Positions 8,325-20,500 of a stretch of DNA of 48,705 nucleotides are shown here, one piece after another. The notes beneath the pieces were generated by a model. The model did no database searches and was not told the origin of the DNA. It was given only the letters and a program-made list of their open reading frames with translations. Numbering within the stretch: the first letter of the stretch is position 1; the number at the start of each line of letters is the position of its first letter. This DNA comes from Reyranella sp. (GTDB lineage Bacteria; Pseudomonadota; Alphaproteobacteria; Reyranellales; Reyranellaceae), in NCBI GenBank assembly GCA_022844015.1, contig JALHMO010000030.1, forward strand, positions 1 through 48,705. Reading direction: 5' to 3'. Both the position numbers and the translations under genes were made by a program.

Positions 8325-10322
8325 ATGACCGTCCAGCCCTCCCCCAAGCCCCAGCGCGACCGGCCCTGGCTGATCCGCACCTATGCCGGGCATTCGACCG
8401 CCGCCAAGTCGAACGAGCTCTATCGCACCAACCTGGCGCGCGGCCAGACCGGCCTGTCTGTCGCCTTCGACCTGCCGACCCAGACCGGCTACGACTCCGA
8501 TCATCCGCTGGCCAAGGGCGAGGTCGGCAAGGTCGGCGTGCCGATCAGCCATCTCGGCGACATGCGCACCCTGTTCGACGGCATCCCGCTCGACCGCATG
8601 AACACGTCGATGACGATCAACGCGCCGGCGGCGTGGCTGCTCGCGCTCTACATCGCAACGGCCGAGGCGCAGGGCGTCGACCGCGCGAAGCTCCAGGGCA
8701 CGACCCAGAACGACATCATCAAGGAATACCTATCGCGCGGGACCTACATCTTCCCGCCCGAGCCGTCACTGCGGCTGACGGCCGACACGATCGGCTTCAC
8801 CTATCGCGAGGTTCCCAAGTGGAACCCGATGAACGTCTGCAGCTATCACCTGCAGGAGGCCGGCGCGACCCCGGTCCAGGAGCTCGCCTTCTCGCTCGCC
8901 AACGCCATCGCCGTGCTCGATGCGGTGCGCGCGCGTGGCCAGGTGCCCGAGGCGGACTTCCCGCAGGTGGTCGGCCGCATCTCGTTCTTCGTCAATGCCG
9001 GCATCCGCTTCGTCACCGAGATGTGCAAGATGCGGGCGTTCGCCGAGCTGTGGGACGACATCACGCGCACCCGCTACGGCGTTGCCGATGCCAAGCAGCG
9101 ACTGTTCCGCTACGGCGTGCAGGTCAACTCGCTCGGTCTCACCGAGCAGCAGCCGGAGAACAACGTCTACCGCATCCTGCTCGAGATGCTGGCCGTGGTG
9201 ATGAGCAAGAATGCGCGCGCCCGCTCGGTGCAGCTGCCGGCGTGGAACGAGGCGCTCGGCCTGCCGCGACCGTGGGACCAGCAATGGTCGCTCCGCCTGC
9301 AGCAGATCGTCGCCTTCGAGACCGACCTGCTGGAGTATGGCGACATCTTCGACGGCAGCAGCGAGATCGCCCGCAAGGTCGACGAGCTCAAGGCCGAGGC
9401 GAGCACCGAGATGGCCCGCATCGCCGACATGGGCGGCGCCGTGGAGGCGATCGAGGCGGCCTACATGAAGCAGCGCCTGGTCGAATCCAACCTGCGCCGG
9501 CTCGCCGCCATCGAGGCGGGCGAGCAGACGGTGGTGGGCGTCAACGCCTACACCGAGGCCGAGCCCTCGCCGCTGTCGGCGAGCGGCGAAGGCGCCATCC
9601 TCACCGTCGACGCATCGGTCGAGCGCGATCAGGTCGAGAAGCTGATGGTCTGGCGTAGCCAGCGCGACGGCGCGGCCGTGGCCAAGGCGCTGGCCACGCT
9701 CGCCGCGGCGGCGCGCGAGGACCGCAACGTCATGCCCGCCTCGATCGACTGCGCCCGGGCCGGCATCACCACCGGCGAATGGACCGACGCGCTGCGCTCG
9801 GTGTTCGGCGAGTACCGCGCGCCGACCGGCGTGGCGCGCGCCGTGGGAGTCAGCGACGGCCGGCTCGACACGGTGCGCCGCGAGGTCGACGTGGTGTCGC
9901 GCCGGCTCGGCCGGCGCCTCAAGATGCTGGTCGGCAAGCCCGGGCTCGACGGCCATTCCAACGGCGCCGAGCAGATCGCCGTACGGGCCCGCGACTGCGG
10001 CTTCGAGGTCGTCTACGAAGGCATCCGCCTGACGCCCGAGCGCATCGTCACCGCCGCTCTCGAGGAGAGCGTGCACGTCGTCGGCCTGTCGATCCTGTCG
10101 GGCGGCCACGTCTCGCTGGTCGGCGAGGTGCTGGAGGGCATGCGCAGCGCCGGCATTGCCGACATCCCCGTGGTGGTCGGCGGCATCATCCCGCCGGCCG
10201 ACGCCGAGGCGCTGATCGCCGCCGGCGTGACCCGCGTCTACACGCCCAAGGATTTCGACCTGACCCAGATCATGCGCGACATCGTGACGGTGGTCGACGG
10301 GGCCTGGAAAGAGGCGGCGTAA
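8325..10322 (+). CDS. ecm: (2R)-ethylmalonyl-CoA mutase, coenzyme B12 dependent (MeaA/Ecm)
   Basis: Catalyses the B12-dependent carbon-skeleton rearrangement of (2R)-ethylmalonyl-CoA to methylsuccinyl-CoA in the ethylmalonyl-CoA pathway, which lets many alphaproteobacteria assimilate acetyl-CoA without isocitrate lyase. The 665-residue single chain has the mutase TIM barrel (AFDLPTQTGYDSDHPLA, MTINAPAAWLLALYIA, LQGTTQNDIIKEYLSRGTY) and a C-terminal B12 domain with the DxHxxG cobalt-ligand motif DGHSNG at residues 542-547. The MTINAPAAWLL stretch and the absence of an extra N-terminal domain favour Ecm over methylmalonyl-CoA mutase. The older name for this clade is MeaA. It stands alone; two strong hairpins follow its stop. 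Residual doubt concerns substrate (ethylmalonyl versus methylmalonyl), not the mutase class. Confidence 0.88.
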   Translation: MTVQPSPKPQRDRPWLIRTYAGHSTAAKSNELYRTNLARGQTGLSVAFDLPTQTGYDSDHPLAKGEVGKVGVPISHLGDMRTLFDGIPLDRMNTSMTINAPAAWLLALYIATAEAQGVDRAKLQGTTQNDIIKEYLSRGTYIFPPEPSLRLTADTIGFTYREVPKWNPMNVCSYHLQEAGATPVQELAFSLANAIAVLDAVRARGQVPEADFPQVVGRISFFVNAGIRFVTEMCKMRAFAELWDDITRTRYGVADAKQRLFRYGVQVNSLGLTEQQPENNVYRILLEMLAVVMSKNARARSVQLPAWNEALGLPRPWDQQWSLRLQQIVAFETDLLEYGDIFDGSSEIARKVDELKAEASTEMARIADMGGAVEAIEAAYMKQRLVESNLRRLAAIEAGEQTVVGVNAYTEAEPSPLSASGEGAILTVDASVERDQVEKLMVWRSQRDGAAVAKALATLAAAAREDRNVMPASIDCARAGITTGEWTDALRSVFGEYRAPTGVARAVGVSDGRLDTVRREVDVVSRRLGRRLKMLVGKPGLDGHSNGAEQIAVRARDCGFEVVYEGIRLTPERIVTAALEESVHVVGLSILSGGHVSLVGEVLEGMRSAGIADIPVVVGGIIPPADAEALIAAGVTRVYTPKDFDLTQIMRDIVTVVDGAWKEAA

Positions 10323-10341
10323 CTGCTCTTGTCAACCTAGT

Positions 10342-10371
10342 AAGAAACTGGCGGCTCGCCGCCAGTTTCTT
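10342..10371 (+). terminator. Hairpin terminator after ethylmalonyl-CoA mutase
   Basis: A perfect 13-bp inverted repeat (AAGAAACTGGCGG / CCGCCAGTTTCTT) with a 4-base loop begins 20 bases after the mutase stop. The T-tract is weak, but position and stability fit transcription termination. Confidence 0.6.
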
Positions 10372-10412
10372 GGCTTGGTGGGTCGGCTCTCGGGCCGGTG
10401 GGGAATTCCTAT

Positions 10413-10443
10413 GAAGATCGGGGCGGGTACCGCCCCGATCTTC
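10413..10443. terminator. Second strong hairpin after ethylmalonyl-CoA mutase
   Basis: Perfect 14-bp arms (GAAGATCGGGGCGG / CCGCCCCGATCTTC) around a 3-base loop. It overlaps the edge of the dispersed repeat that follows. It could be a back-up terminator or part of the repeat's own structure. Confidence 0.45.
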
Positions 10444-10625
10444 TCAGCATCGTGGTGCGCGCCGGCGTGCTGGGCGTCTCCCATGAAAATGCGCTGGGGC
10501 CGCGCCACTCCAGTAGCGCGATCATCGTCGCTCACTCAGAAGACGCGCCACCGGAGTGGCGCACCCCCAGCCATGAGCTTCTTCCGCGCAATGCCGTCAT
10601 TTTCACACCGCCGTGGTGCGCGCCG
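10441..10625 (-). repeat. Dispersed palindromic intergenic element, copy A (inverted)
   Basis: This copy is the reverse complement of the element at 32945-33125. A 34-bp block at 10441-10474 is identical to the complement of 32945-32978, and further shared blocks are the ATGAAAATGCGCTGGG motif and the AAGCTCATGGCTGGG...GCGCCACTCC motif followed by a GTGGCGC arm. The GCGCCACTCC/GGAGTGGCGC arms can fold into a long hairpin. No coding potential is convincing. Together with the two hairpins it fills the 492-bp gap 10323-10814. Confidence 0.7.
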
Positions 10626-10658
10626 AGCGCGCTGGATGTCGCCTAAGAAAAGCACTAG

Positions 10659-11054
<396 letters not shown>

Positions 11055-11063
11055 AGACGGCGA

Positions 11064-11498
11064 ATGCTCTATCTCGACACCAGCTTCCTGGTACCGCTCG
11101 TTCTTCCCGAAGCGACCAGCGGCAGAATTGCGGCGTTTGCCCGCGAGTTGAGCGGCGAGCTCACGGTCAGCCAATGGACCAGGGTGGAGTTCTCCTCGTT
11201 GCTCGCCCGTGAAGTCCGCATAGGCGGGCTCGATACCTGGGCGGCCACGCAAGCCGATGCCCGGTTCGAAGCCATGGTCGAGAGCTCCTTTGCCGTCCTT
11301 CTGCCGAATGCCACCGATTTCACTCTGGCCAAGCAGTTTCTCGGCAAGTTCGAGACAGGGCTGCGCGCTGGAGACGCTCTCCAACTGGCGATCGCGAGCA
11401 ACCATCGCGCCGCGATGATCTACAGCCTCGACAAGACCTTGCTCAAGGCCGGAAAGATCCTCGGCCTGCAGGTGAGCATGGGTATTCGAGCGAGATGA
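11064..11498 (+). CDS. vapC: PIN-domain ribonuclease toxin (VapC-like)
   Basis: A 144-residue PIN-domain toxin expected to cleave a specific RNA (tRNA or rRNA in characterised VapCs) when free of antitoxin. The acidic metal-binding residues are visible as D5 (MLYLDTSFL), E42 (RVEFSSLLA), D104 (RAGDALQLA) and D123 (YSLDK). The length is standard. It forms a two-gene operon with the Phd-like antitoxin and converges on the giant RTX gene, whose stop lies 40 bp away. Nothing in the sequence suggests inactivation. Confidence 0.88.
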   Translation: MLYLDTSFLVPLVLPEATSGRIAAFARELSGELTVSQWTRVEFSSLLAREVRIGGLDTWAATQADARFEAMVESSFAVLLPNATDFTLAKQFLGKFETGLRAGDALQLAIASNHRAAMIYSLDKTLLKAGKILGLQVSMGIRAR

Positions 11499-11537
11499 TC
11501 GTGGCGCCGGCGGCCGGACCGCTGGTTGGCGCAGATG

Positions 11538-14500
11538 TCAAGCGTGCGACGCGATGAGGTCCTCGGCGTTCCTGACGCCGATCAGCACGCTCGACGGATC
11601 GGCCGTCACGTCTTGCAGCAGGCTCGTCGCCGCCGCGATGTCGCTGGCCCCCGCCCACACCGTGTCGCGTGCCTCCTGCTCCTGCACATAGTCGAGGCTC
11701 ACCGCCACCTTGCCCATCAACGTGGTGATGTCCTTGCCGGCGGCGGTGTCCTGCGCCCCGCCCATGATGTTGACCAGGATCGAGCCGACGAACTGGCCGG
11801 CCTGCAGGGTCGCCTTGATCTGCCCCGTCCAGTAGGCCAGCCCGAGCGGGTCCGACGAGCGGTTGAACAGGTTGTTGTAGACGCTGTCGAGAAAGGCGCT
11901 GATCTGGCCGTCGCTCGCGCCGGACGGGTTGGCGAGGAAAGGATAGAGCGCCTTGGCCTCCACGCTGATGCCGAACGAGCTGGCGATGTTGGCGAACAGC
12001 GCCGCCGGGCCCTGCACTGGCAGGCCGCGCACGAACTCGCCGACCCAGAAGGCGTGGCCAGCGAAGTCGGCGGCGCGGCCGAAGAAGGCGGCATAGGTCG
12101 CCGCGATCTGCTCGTCGGCGGTGAGCGCCAGCAGGTTGAGCGTCGTCGTCGCCCCGACATTCACCGGCACGACATAGATCGCGGCCTCGGCGTCGGCCGA
12201 GCTGCCGCCGTTGCCGGCACGATAGGTAAAGGAATCGATGCCGAAGAAGCCGCCGGCCGGCGTGTAGCCGAAGCCGCCGTTGCCGGCGAGCTGCAGGCTG
12301 CCGTGCCCGACGCCGCCGAGCAGCGAGGCCGTCGTCGCGCTCTGGTCGTTCAGCAGCACGCCGGTCGACGCGGCGATGGCCAGGGCCTGGCCCTGGTGGA
12401 CGATGTAGGCGTCGCCATACGCGGCCACCACGGCGGCGCTGTCGTCGTTCTGGATCGTGCCGGTCGCCGTGGCCGTCCCGATCGTCAGGCCGGGCGACGG
12501 ACCCGACAAGGTCACCAGGAAGCTTTCGTCCGGCTCCGCCACGCTGTCGGCCGCGACCTGCACCGTGATCGTCCTGCTGGTCTCTCCCGCCGCGAAGCCG
12601 AGCGTGTCGGATTGCAGCGCGCCGCCGGCGAAGTCCGACGGGCCGGCCGGGTTGGCGCCGGAACCGCTCACCGCCCAGGCCACGCTGTGCGCGACGGAGA
12701 GGTCGCCCGTGCGTGTCACGCTGAAGGTGTAGGCCGTCGTGCCGCTGTTTCCCTCGGCCCTGGTCGCCGACTGGGCGACGATCGACACGGAAGCGTCGTC
12801 GTTGAGGATGGTGCCGCTCGCCGTCGCCGTACCGATGGTAAGACCCTGTGATGCTCCCGACAGCGTCAGCGCGAAGCTCTCGCCAGGCTCGACCGCGCTG
12901 TCGGCCGCGACCTGCACCGTGATCGTCCTGCTGGTCTCTCCCGCCGCGAAGCTGAGCGTGTCGGATTGCAGCGCGCCGCCGGCGAAGTCCGACGGGCCGG
13001 CCGGGTTGGCGCCGGAGCCGCTCACCGCCCAGGCCACGTAGTGCGCGACGGAAATGTCGCCGGTGCGTGTCACGCTGAAGGTGAAGGCCGTCGTCCCGCC
13101 GTTGCCCTCGGCCTTGGTCGCCGACTGGGCCGCGAGGCTCACGGCGGCGTTTCCGAGTGCGATCGTGCCGTCGGAGAACGACAGCAGCTCGAGATTGGAC
13201 AGCGTGTCGATACCGTCGCGGCCAGCGACCGTGTCGGTCACGACGACCGAAGCTCCAATCCGGCTGACGACGTACTCGCCGGCCGCGCCGACGAAAATCG
13301 CAGTGTCGCCTCCCGTGCCGCCATCGAGCGAATCGTCGCCGCTGCCGCCCGCCAGATAGTCGTCGCCGTCGCCGCCGTTGACCTGATCGTTGCCGGTATA
13401 GCCGAGCAGGACGTCGGCGAAGCCCGAGCCGTCGATCGTGTCGTCGCCGGCCAGCGCCAGCAGCAGCAGGCCCTGCTGCTGACCGGATTGCAGGGCGAGC
13501 TGGACGACATGCGCATCCAGGGCGAGGCCCGACACGGTCGCCACCGGGGTGTCGCCCACGAAGCCCTGGTAGCCGGTGACGGTGCCGAAGATGTCCGCCC
13601 CGGCGTAGGAGAACGTCCCGGACAGGATGGCCGAGGACCCGGCGGCGGTCAGGGTGATCTGGGTCGGCGTGCCCTCCGTCATGGCGCCGGACGCGAGAGC
13701 GATCGTGGTCATGTCGACGGCGACGTGGAACGACAGGATCGCGCCAGTTCCGGCAGCGGCGAGGCTCGGCGACGCAGCCGACGCGGGCGCCTCGGCGAAC
13801 GCGAAGGTCGCGGCGGACGACGCCGCGACCTCGGCTGGCAGGCTCGCGCCTGCGCTCGCAGGGCCGCCGGCGTAGAGGCCGGCATTGGCGGCAGCGAGGG
13901 ATTGCGGGAAAGGCAGCGCAGTCACCAGCGTTCCGCCGGCGCCGTCGCTCGCCACCGTGAAACCCGGCGCCTGGAGACTGCCCAGGTTGAATTTCACGGT
14001 TATCGATCCGCTGACGACCGTGAGGACAGACAACGACACCGTGGCACTCGCCCCGCTGACGAAGGGCAACCCGCGAAGATCAATCTGGTCGCCCGCAGAG
14101 AGGTCGGCGAGCGTGTTGGCAAAGGTCGAGCCGTTCGCGAACGTCGCGTCGAGGCGCAGCGTCACGGCATCGCCGATGAAGCTGATGGCGCCGGAACCCG
14201 CCGAGCCGGCCGCGCCGATCTCGAGGACACCGGACTTGATCGTCGTGGTGCCGGTGTAGGTGTTGGCGGCGTTCAGCACGACGGTCCCGATGCCCGGAGT
14301 GCCGGCGGCGCCGGGACCGCCGACGATCACGGCCCCGGCGCCCGTCTGGCCGCTGCTGTCGTGCGAGCCGGTCATGTCGGCAATGACGTCGTCGATGCGG
14401 GTCGTCTGGCCGGCGTTCAGCCCGGCGCCGAGCGTTACGACCTGATTGCCGTGCAGGAAGATGCCGCTGCCATAGGCGCTGCCGTTCGCTGCGCCCCCCT

Positions 14501-17500
14501 GCACGGTGCCGCCGGAAAGCAATGCGCTCCCGATCGTGAGTTGCGCGCCCTCCTGGACGAAGATGTCGCCGCCCGCGCCCAAGCCGCCGCCGCCCTGCGT
14601 GAATCCTGATTGGTCGCTCCAAATGCCGCCCGCCCCACCGCCAAAACCTCCGAGGCCACGGGCGGCTCTGGTATCTGCGAAAATCTTGCCGGGTCCTGCG
14701 CCCACTGTGCCGCCACCGCCGCCAAAGCCGCCGCTGCCGCCGCTGCCGCCAAAAGTCTTTTCCGAATAGCCGCCGCCGCCGCCGCCGCCGCCAAAGCCGC
14801 CCGGCCCCCCGTTGACGCGCGAGTATTTTTCTCCGAGTTCTTGCTGTTGGTGGCCGCCTCCGCCGCTGCCGTCCGTGCTCACGCCGCCGCCGGCGCCGAA
14901 GTCGGAAAAGGCTTTGCCCAGAATGGAATTGCCGCCGACTGCCGCGTTGTGGACAAAGTCGACATCGGAGAGCCAGACCTTCGCGGGGGTTGCCACGAAC
15001 AATCCGCCGCCTAAGCCACCGCCACCGCCACCGCTACCGCTACTGCCACCTGAGTAGCCACTGTAGCCGTCGCCGCCCTTGGCCAGCATGTTCTGAATCG
15101 TCAGATTTTCGATCGTCACACTACCCGACGCGACGACCAGGCCATGAAACGCGCCAATCCCGTCCAGCGTGGCGCCATGACCGTCGATGGTCAGGGAATC
15201 CGACCCTTTCAACTTGATCGCGTCGAGCTGGCTGGTCTCGACATAGGTCTCGCCGGCGACCAGGTCGATCGTGTAGTGGGTGCCGGCTCCACTGCCCGCC
15301 TGGGATTGCTGATTATAGGCCCTGATCTGCGCGTTCAGGTCCTGGGCATCCCGGCCCAGCACTGTTCCGGTGATGGCGAAATTGAACCCCGGCCGGCCGG
15401 GGCTGTCGCTGGTGAAGCTGATGTCGCCGGCCTTGATCCCCGAGGACGTCGTGTCGAGGCGAACCGTGAACGTGTCGGAAGCGCCCGGCGCGATGGTGGC
15501 AGACAAACCTTCGACCACGGTGAACCCGGCCGGCACGGTGAGGCCGCCCGTCGCAAGCGGCATGCCGCCGTCGTTCGTCACGACGAACACGTGGCTCACG
15601 GCTGCGGCGGCGCGCACCGCCGAGCCGAAGTCGGTGTTGTCGCTTGGACCGGGTGTCGCGTCTCCGTCCGCGATGGCCACGCCCAGGCCCAGCACCGAGA
15701 CCGACGGCGCCGGGCCGCCCGCCACCGTGCCCATGATCGTGAAATCGAACACGCCGTGGTCGGGGTCGTTGGTGGTGAAGCTGATGTCGCCGCTCCTGGT
15801 TCCGGCGATCGTCGTGTCGAGCCGCACCGTGAAGCTGTCCGACGCTCCCGGCGCGAGCGAGGCCGACAGGCCCTCGACCACGGCGAACCCGTCGGGCACC
15901 GTCAGGTCGGCCGTCGTCAGGGCCGAGCCTCCGTCGTTGCGCACGGTGAAGGTGCGAACCACCGCGTCGGCACCCAACTCGACACGCCCGAAGTAGGTAT
16001 CCTGCGGCAAGCTCGGCACGGCGGTGCCGTCGACGATCGGCACGCCATTGCCCAGCACCGTGACCGCCGGCTGGGTCGCGACGACGGTTCCCGTGATCCA
16101 GAAGGTGATCGTGCCCTGGCTGGGATCATTGGTGTCGAAGCTGACGGTGCCGCTCTTGGTGCCGGGCGTCGTCGTGTCGAGGCGGACCGCGAAGGTGTCC
16201 GTCACGCCGTCTCCCAGGTAGGATTCGGGCACAAGGAGACTCTCCGACAGGCCTTCCACCAGGCTGAACCCCGACGGCAGGACGAGGTTCAGGGTGCGCA
16301 GATCCGAAAGCCCGCCGCCGGCGTTTCTGACGCCGAAGACATGCGTCACCGGGGCGGCGCCCTGCAGGACGATGCCGAAATCGGTGCCGTCGGCCGGGTC
16401 GGGCGTCGTGTCGCCGTTGGCGATCGGCTCTCCGGTCGAATTGCCAGGCGAGCCCACGAGACTGTCGAGCGTACGGTTTCTGATCTCGTGCGGGTCAAAT
16501 CGCAGACCGATCCTGAACGTCGGACTGAACACGCTGCCGGATGGCGTGAAGGAAGCATCCCTGGTGATCTCGACATCGAAGCTGAACAGGCTCTCGTCGC
16601 TGTCGTTGGTGACGAAGCTCACCGTGCCCGACGCCTGCGCCACACCCGGGGCGAGAGAAATCTCGAAGCTATCCGACTCGCCGGGCGCGAGCGCGATCGG
16701 CAGACCCTCGCTTACGCGGAGCGCGGAACCGGTCACGGCCAGGCCCGAGAGCGTCAGCATCGAGCCGCCGTCGTTCCTCACCGTGAAGGTCGCGCCACCG
16801 TCGTCGAACCCATGCTGGCTAGTGCCGTTGGCGATGGTCGGGGACGTGCTTCCAAGGCTGATGGTCACTCGCTCGCTGATGGCCCATGACAATGACGCGC
16901 CAAATAAACTGTCCGGGATCAGCGCGGAGTAGCCGTCGCCCAGCACGGTGACCTCGGGCGCCGCGTCGGTCACCATTGCGGTGATCCTGAAGTTGAACGC
17001 GCTCGCGGCGGCGTCGTTGGTCTTGAAGCTGATGTCGCCGGTCCTGGTGCCCAGCGCCGTGGCGTCGAGCTTCACCGTGAAGGTGTCCTCCGTGCCCGGC
17101 GCGATCGAGGCCGACAGGCCCTCTACCAGGCTGTATCCCGCCGGCAGCACGAGATCGGCGATCGTCAGTGCCGCACCGAGGCCATCGTTCCTCACGGTGA
17201 AGTCGTGGTTCACATCGGTTCCCAACAATACCCTGCCGAAGTCGGTGGCATCGGCCGCGCGGGGCGTCATGTCGCCGCCGGCGATGCTCGCGCCGTTGCC
17301 CCGCACCGTGACCCTGGAACCCACCACCGATCCCGTGATCGGCAGGCTGAAGGTTGGATCGGCGAGAAAGCTGTTGTGCGCGAAGCTGATGTCGCCGCTT
17401 TTCGTGCCGCCGGTCGTCGCGTCGAGCCGAACCGTGAAGGTATCCGAGGAGCCCGGCGCGATGGAGGCCGACAGGCCCTCCACCAGGCTGAAGCCGGACG

Positions 17501-20500
17501 GCAGGGTCAGCCCGGATGTCACCAGCGGCTGGGCGCCGTCGTTGAACACGGTGAAGATGCGGGTCAGGCCGGTGCCGCCCAGCGTCGCCGTGCCGAAACC
17601 TCCGTCGCCTTCCACGCTCATGTGGGCGCCCGCCGAAACAATGGAGGGCACCCAGTTCAGGGCGATCGCGAACCTGAACGGATCTTCGTCGGCGTCGTTG
17701 GTGGCGAAGCTGACGATCCCGGTCTGGCTGTTCGCAGTGTTGCCGAGCAGGGTCACGGTGAACGTGTCCGAGGCGCCAGGCGCGATCGTGCCCGAAAGAC
17801 CTTCGGTCACGGCGATCTGGCCCGCCCCGTCGATCTTCAGTCCCGCCGTCGTCAGCACCTCGTTGCCGTCGTTCCTCACCGTGAAGGTGAGGCTCGCCCG
17901 AAAGTGCCCATATCCGGCGGCGCTGGTGGCGCCCGACGGTGTCAGGTCGCCATTGTCGATGCTGGTGCCGCCGCTCAGCACGGTCACGTCGGGGGCAGTC
18001 ACCGTGCCGGTAACCGTGAAGTTGAACGGGTTCTTGCCGGCGACGTTGGTGTTGAAGCTGATGTCGCCGCCTTTCACGCCGATTGCCGTCGGGTCGAGCC
18101 GCACGGAGAAGGTGTCCGAGGCGCCCGGCGCGATCGATGCCGACAGGCCCTCCACCACGATGAACCCGGTGGGCACCGTCAGGTCGGAGGTGGTCAGCGT
18201 CACAAGCCCGTCGTTCTTCACCGTGAAGGTGTGGATGCCCGCGCCAGGCAGCGGGATGGTGGCCGGGTCGATCGATGCCTGGGTCGAGCGATCGAAGCCG
18301 AAGGAGCTGCCGGGGACGACAGGTCCGCCGGGACTGATGACGTTGGTGCCGAGGCCGATGCGCTCGTAGCTCAGCGCCAGGCTGGTCGAGGGGGCGCCGG
18401 CGCCCGCTCCCGAAACGGAATAGCTGCTGACAAGCACATCGCCGAGCCGGAGGTCGTAGACGACGTCGCCCGCACCGGTCACGCCCTCGATCTTGACCGA
18501 CTCGATGAGCTTGCCGGCCGTCAGGTCGCCCAGCAAGCTGGTCGACAGGCCGCCGAGCGGTGTGACGAAAATCTCGGTAAAGGTCGGATTGCCGGTGACG
18601 CCCAGCTGATTGGCCGCGCCGAGAGCCACGCCGATGCCGGCGCCGAGCTGCACGCTGCCGATCTCGAACCAGCCCATGTGCTGGCTGTCGGTCGAGCCAC
18701 CGTTGATGCCGTCGATCAGCAGGAAGGTTTTGGTCACCGCTGCCCCGACCGGCGCCTGGCTTGCCGCGCCGCCCGGGCTCGGCGCCGCGATCGTGTCGGC
18801 CGAGATCGCCGCCTCGGTCGAGCGATCGAAGCCGAAGCTGCTGGCGGTGTCGAACGTCCCGCCGGCGTTCTTGACGTTGGTGGTGAGGCCGATGCGCTCG
18901 TAGTCCAGCGTCAGGCTGGCCGACGGCGCCCCGCCGCCGGTCGACAGGCTGTAGCTGCTGACCAGCACATCGCCGAGCCGCAGGCCGTAGACCTCCTTGC
19001 CGTCGGCCGAGCCGCCCGCGATCTCGATCGACTTGATGAGCCTGCCGTTCGCCAGATCGTCGAGCAGCACGGGCGACAGCCCGGCCAGCGTCACCGTGAT
19101 CCCGGAAAACGACGGATCGCCCACCGTCGCGTCGGGATTGCCCACGACGAAGGATACCGGGACAGAGGCTCCGAGCTGCCAGCTCTCGATCTCGAACCAG
19201 CCCAGGTGCTGGCTGTCGGTCGAGCCGCCGTTGACGCCGTCGATCAGCAGGAAGGCCTTGCCCCCTCCGACCGGCCCGCTGGTCGCCGCACCGCCCGGGC
19301 TGGCGTTGGGGATCGTCGCCGGGACGATCGCCCCCTTGGTGCGATCGAAGCCGAACGTGCCGCCACCAGGCGTGCCGCCGGCGTCCTTGACGTTGGTGGT
19401 GAGGCCGATGCGCTCGTAGTCCAGCGACAGCGAGGCGGTGCTGGTGTCGCCGCCATGCCCGATCGAGTAGCCGCTCAGGAAAACATCGCCGAGCCCGAGC
19501 TCGTACACGACGGCGCCGCTGCCCGTCACCGCCTCGATCCTGGCCGCCCCGACGGACTTGCCGCTCGCCAGACCGCCCAGCAGGCCGGTCGACAGGCCAT
19601 CCGACAGCGAAACCGTGATGCCGGACAGCGATGGCGAGCCGACGACGCCCAGCTGATGGGTCGTCGGGTCGAGGGTCACACCAATGCCGGTGCCGAACTG
19701 CCAGCTGTCGATCTCGAACCAGCCCAGGTGCTTGCTGTCGGTCGAGCCGCCGTTGATGCCGTCGATCAGCAGGAAGGTCTTGGCCACCCCCGTCCCGACC
19801 GATGCCTCGTTTGCCGCGCCGCCCGGGCTCGGCGCCGCGATCGTGTCGGGCGCGATCGCCGCCCCGGTCGAGCGATCGAAGCCGAAGCTGCCGGCCGGTT
19901 CGAACGTCCCGCCGGCGTTCTCGATGTTGGTGGTGAGGCCGATGCGCTCGTAGTCCAGCGACAGGCCGGCCGACGGCGCCCCGCTGCTGCTGCTCGACAG
20001 GCTGTAGCTGCCGACCAGCACATCGCCCAGCCGGACCTCGTAGACGACGTCGCCGGTGCCGGTCACGCCCTCGATCTCGACCGACTTCAGGAGCTTGCCG
20101 CCCGCCAGGTCACCCAGCAGGCTGGTCGACAGGCCGGCCAGCGTCACCGAGATCCCGGAAAAAGAGGGGCTGCTGGTGACGCCCAGCTGATGGGTCGTCG
20201 GGTCGAGGGCCACGCCGATGCCGGCGCCGATCTGCACGCTCTCGATCTCGAACCAGCCCATGTGCTGGCTGTCGGTCGAGCCGCCGTTGACGCCGTCGAT
20301 CAGCAGAAAGGTCTTGGCCACCCCTGCCCCGACGGGCGCCTGGCTTGCCGCGCCGCCCGGGCTCGGCGCCGCGATCGTGTCGGGCGCGATCGCCGCCTCG
20401 GTCGAGCGATCGAAGCCGAAGCTGCTGGCGGTGTCGAACGTCCCGCCGGCGTTCTTGACGTTGGTGGTGAGGCCGATGCGCTCGTAGTCCAGCGTCAGGC

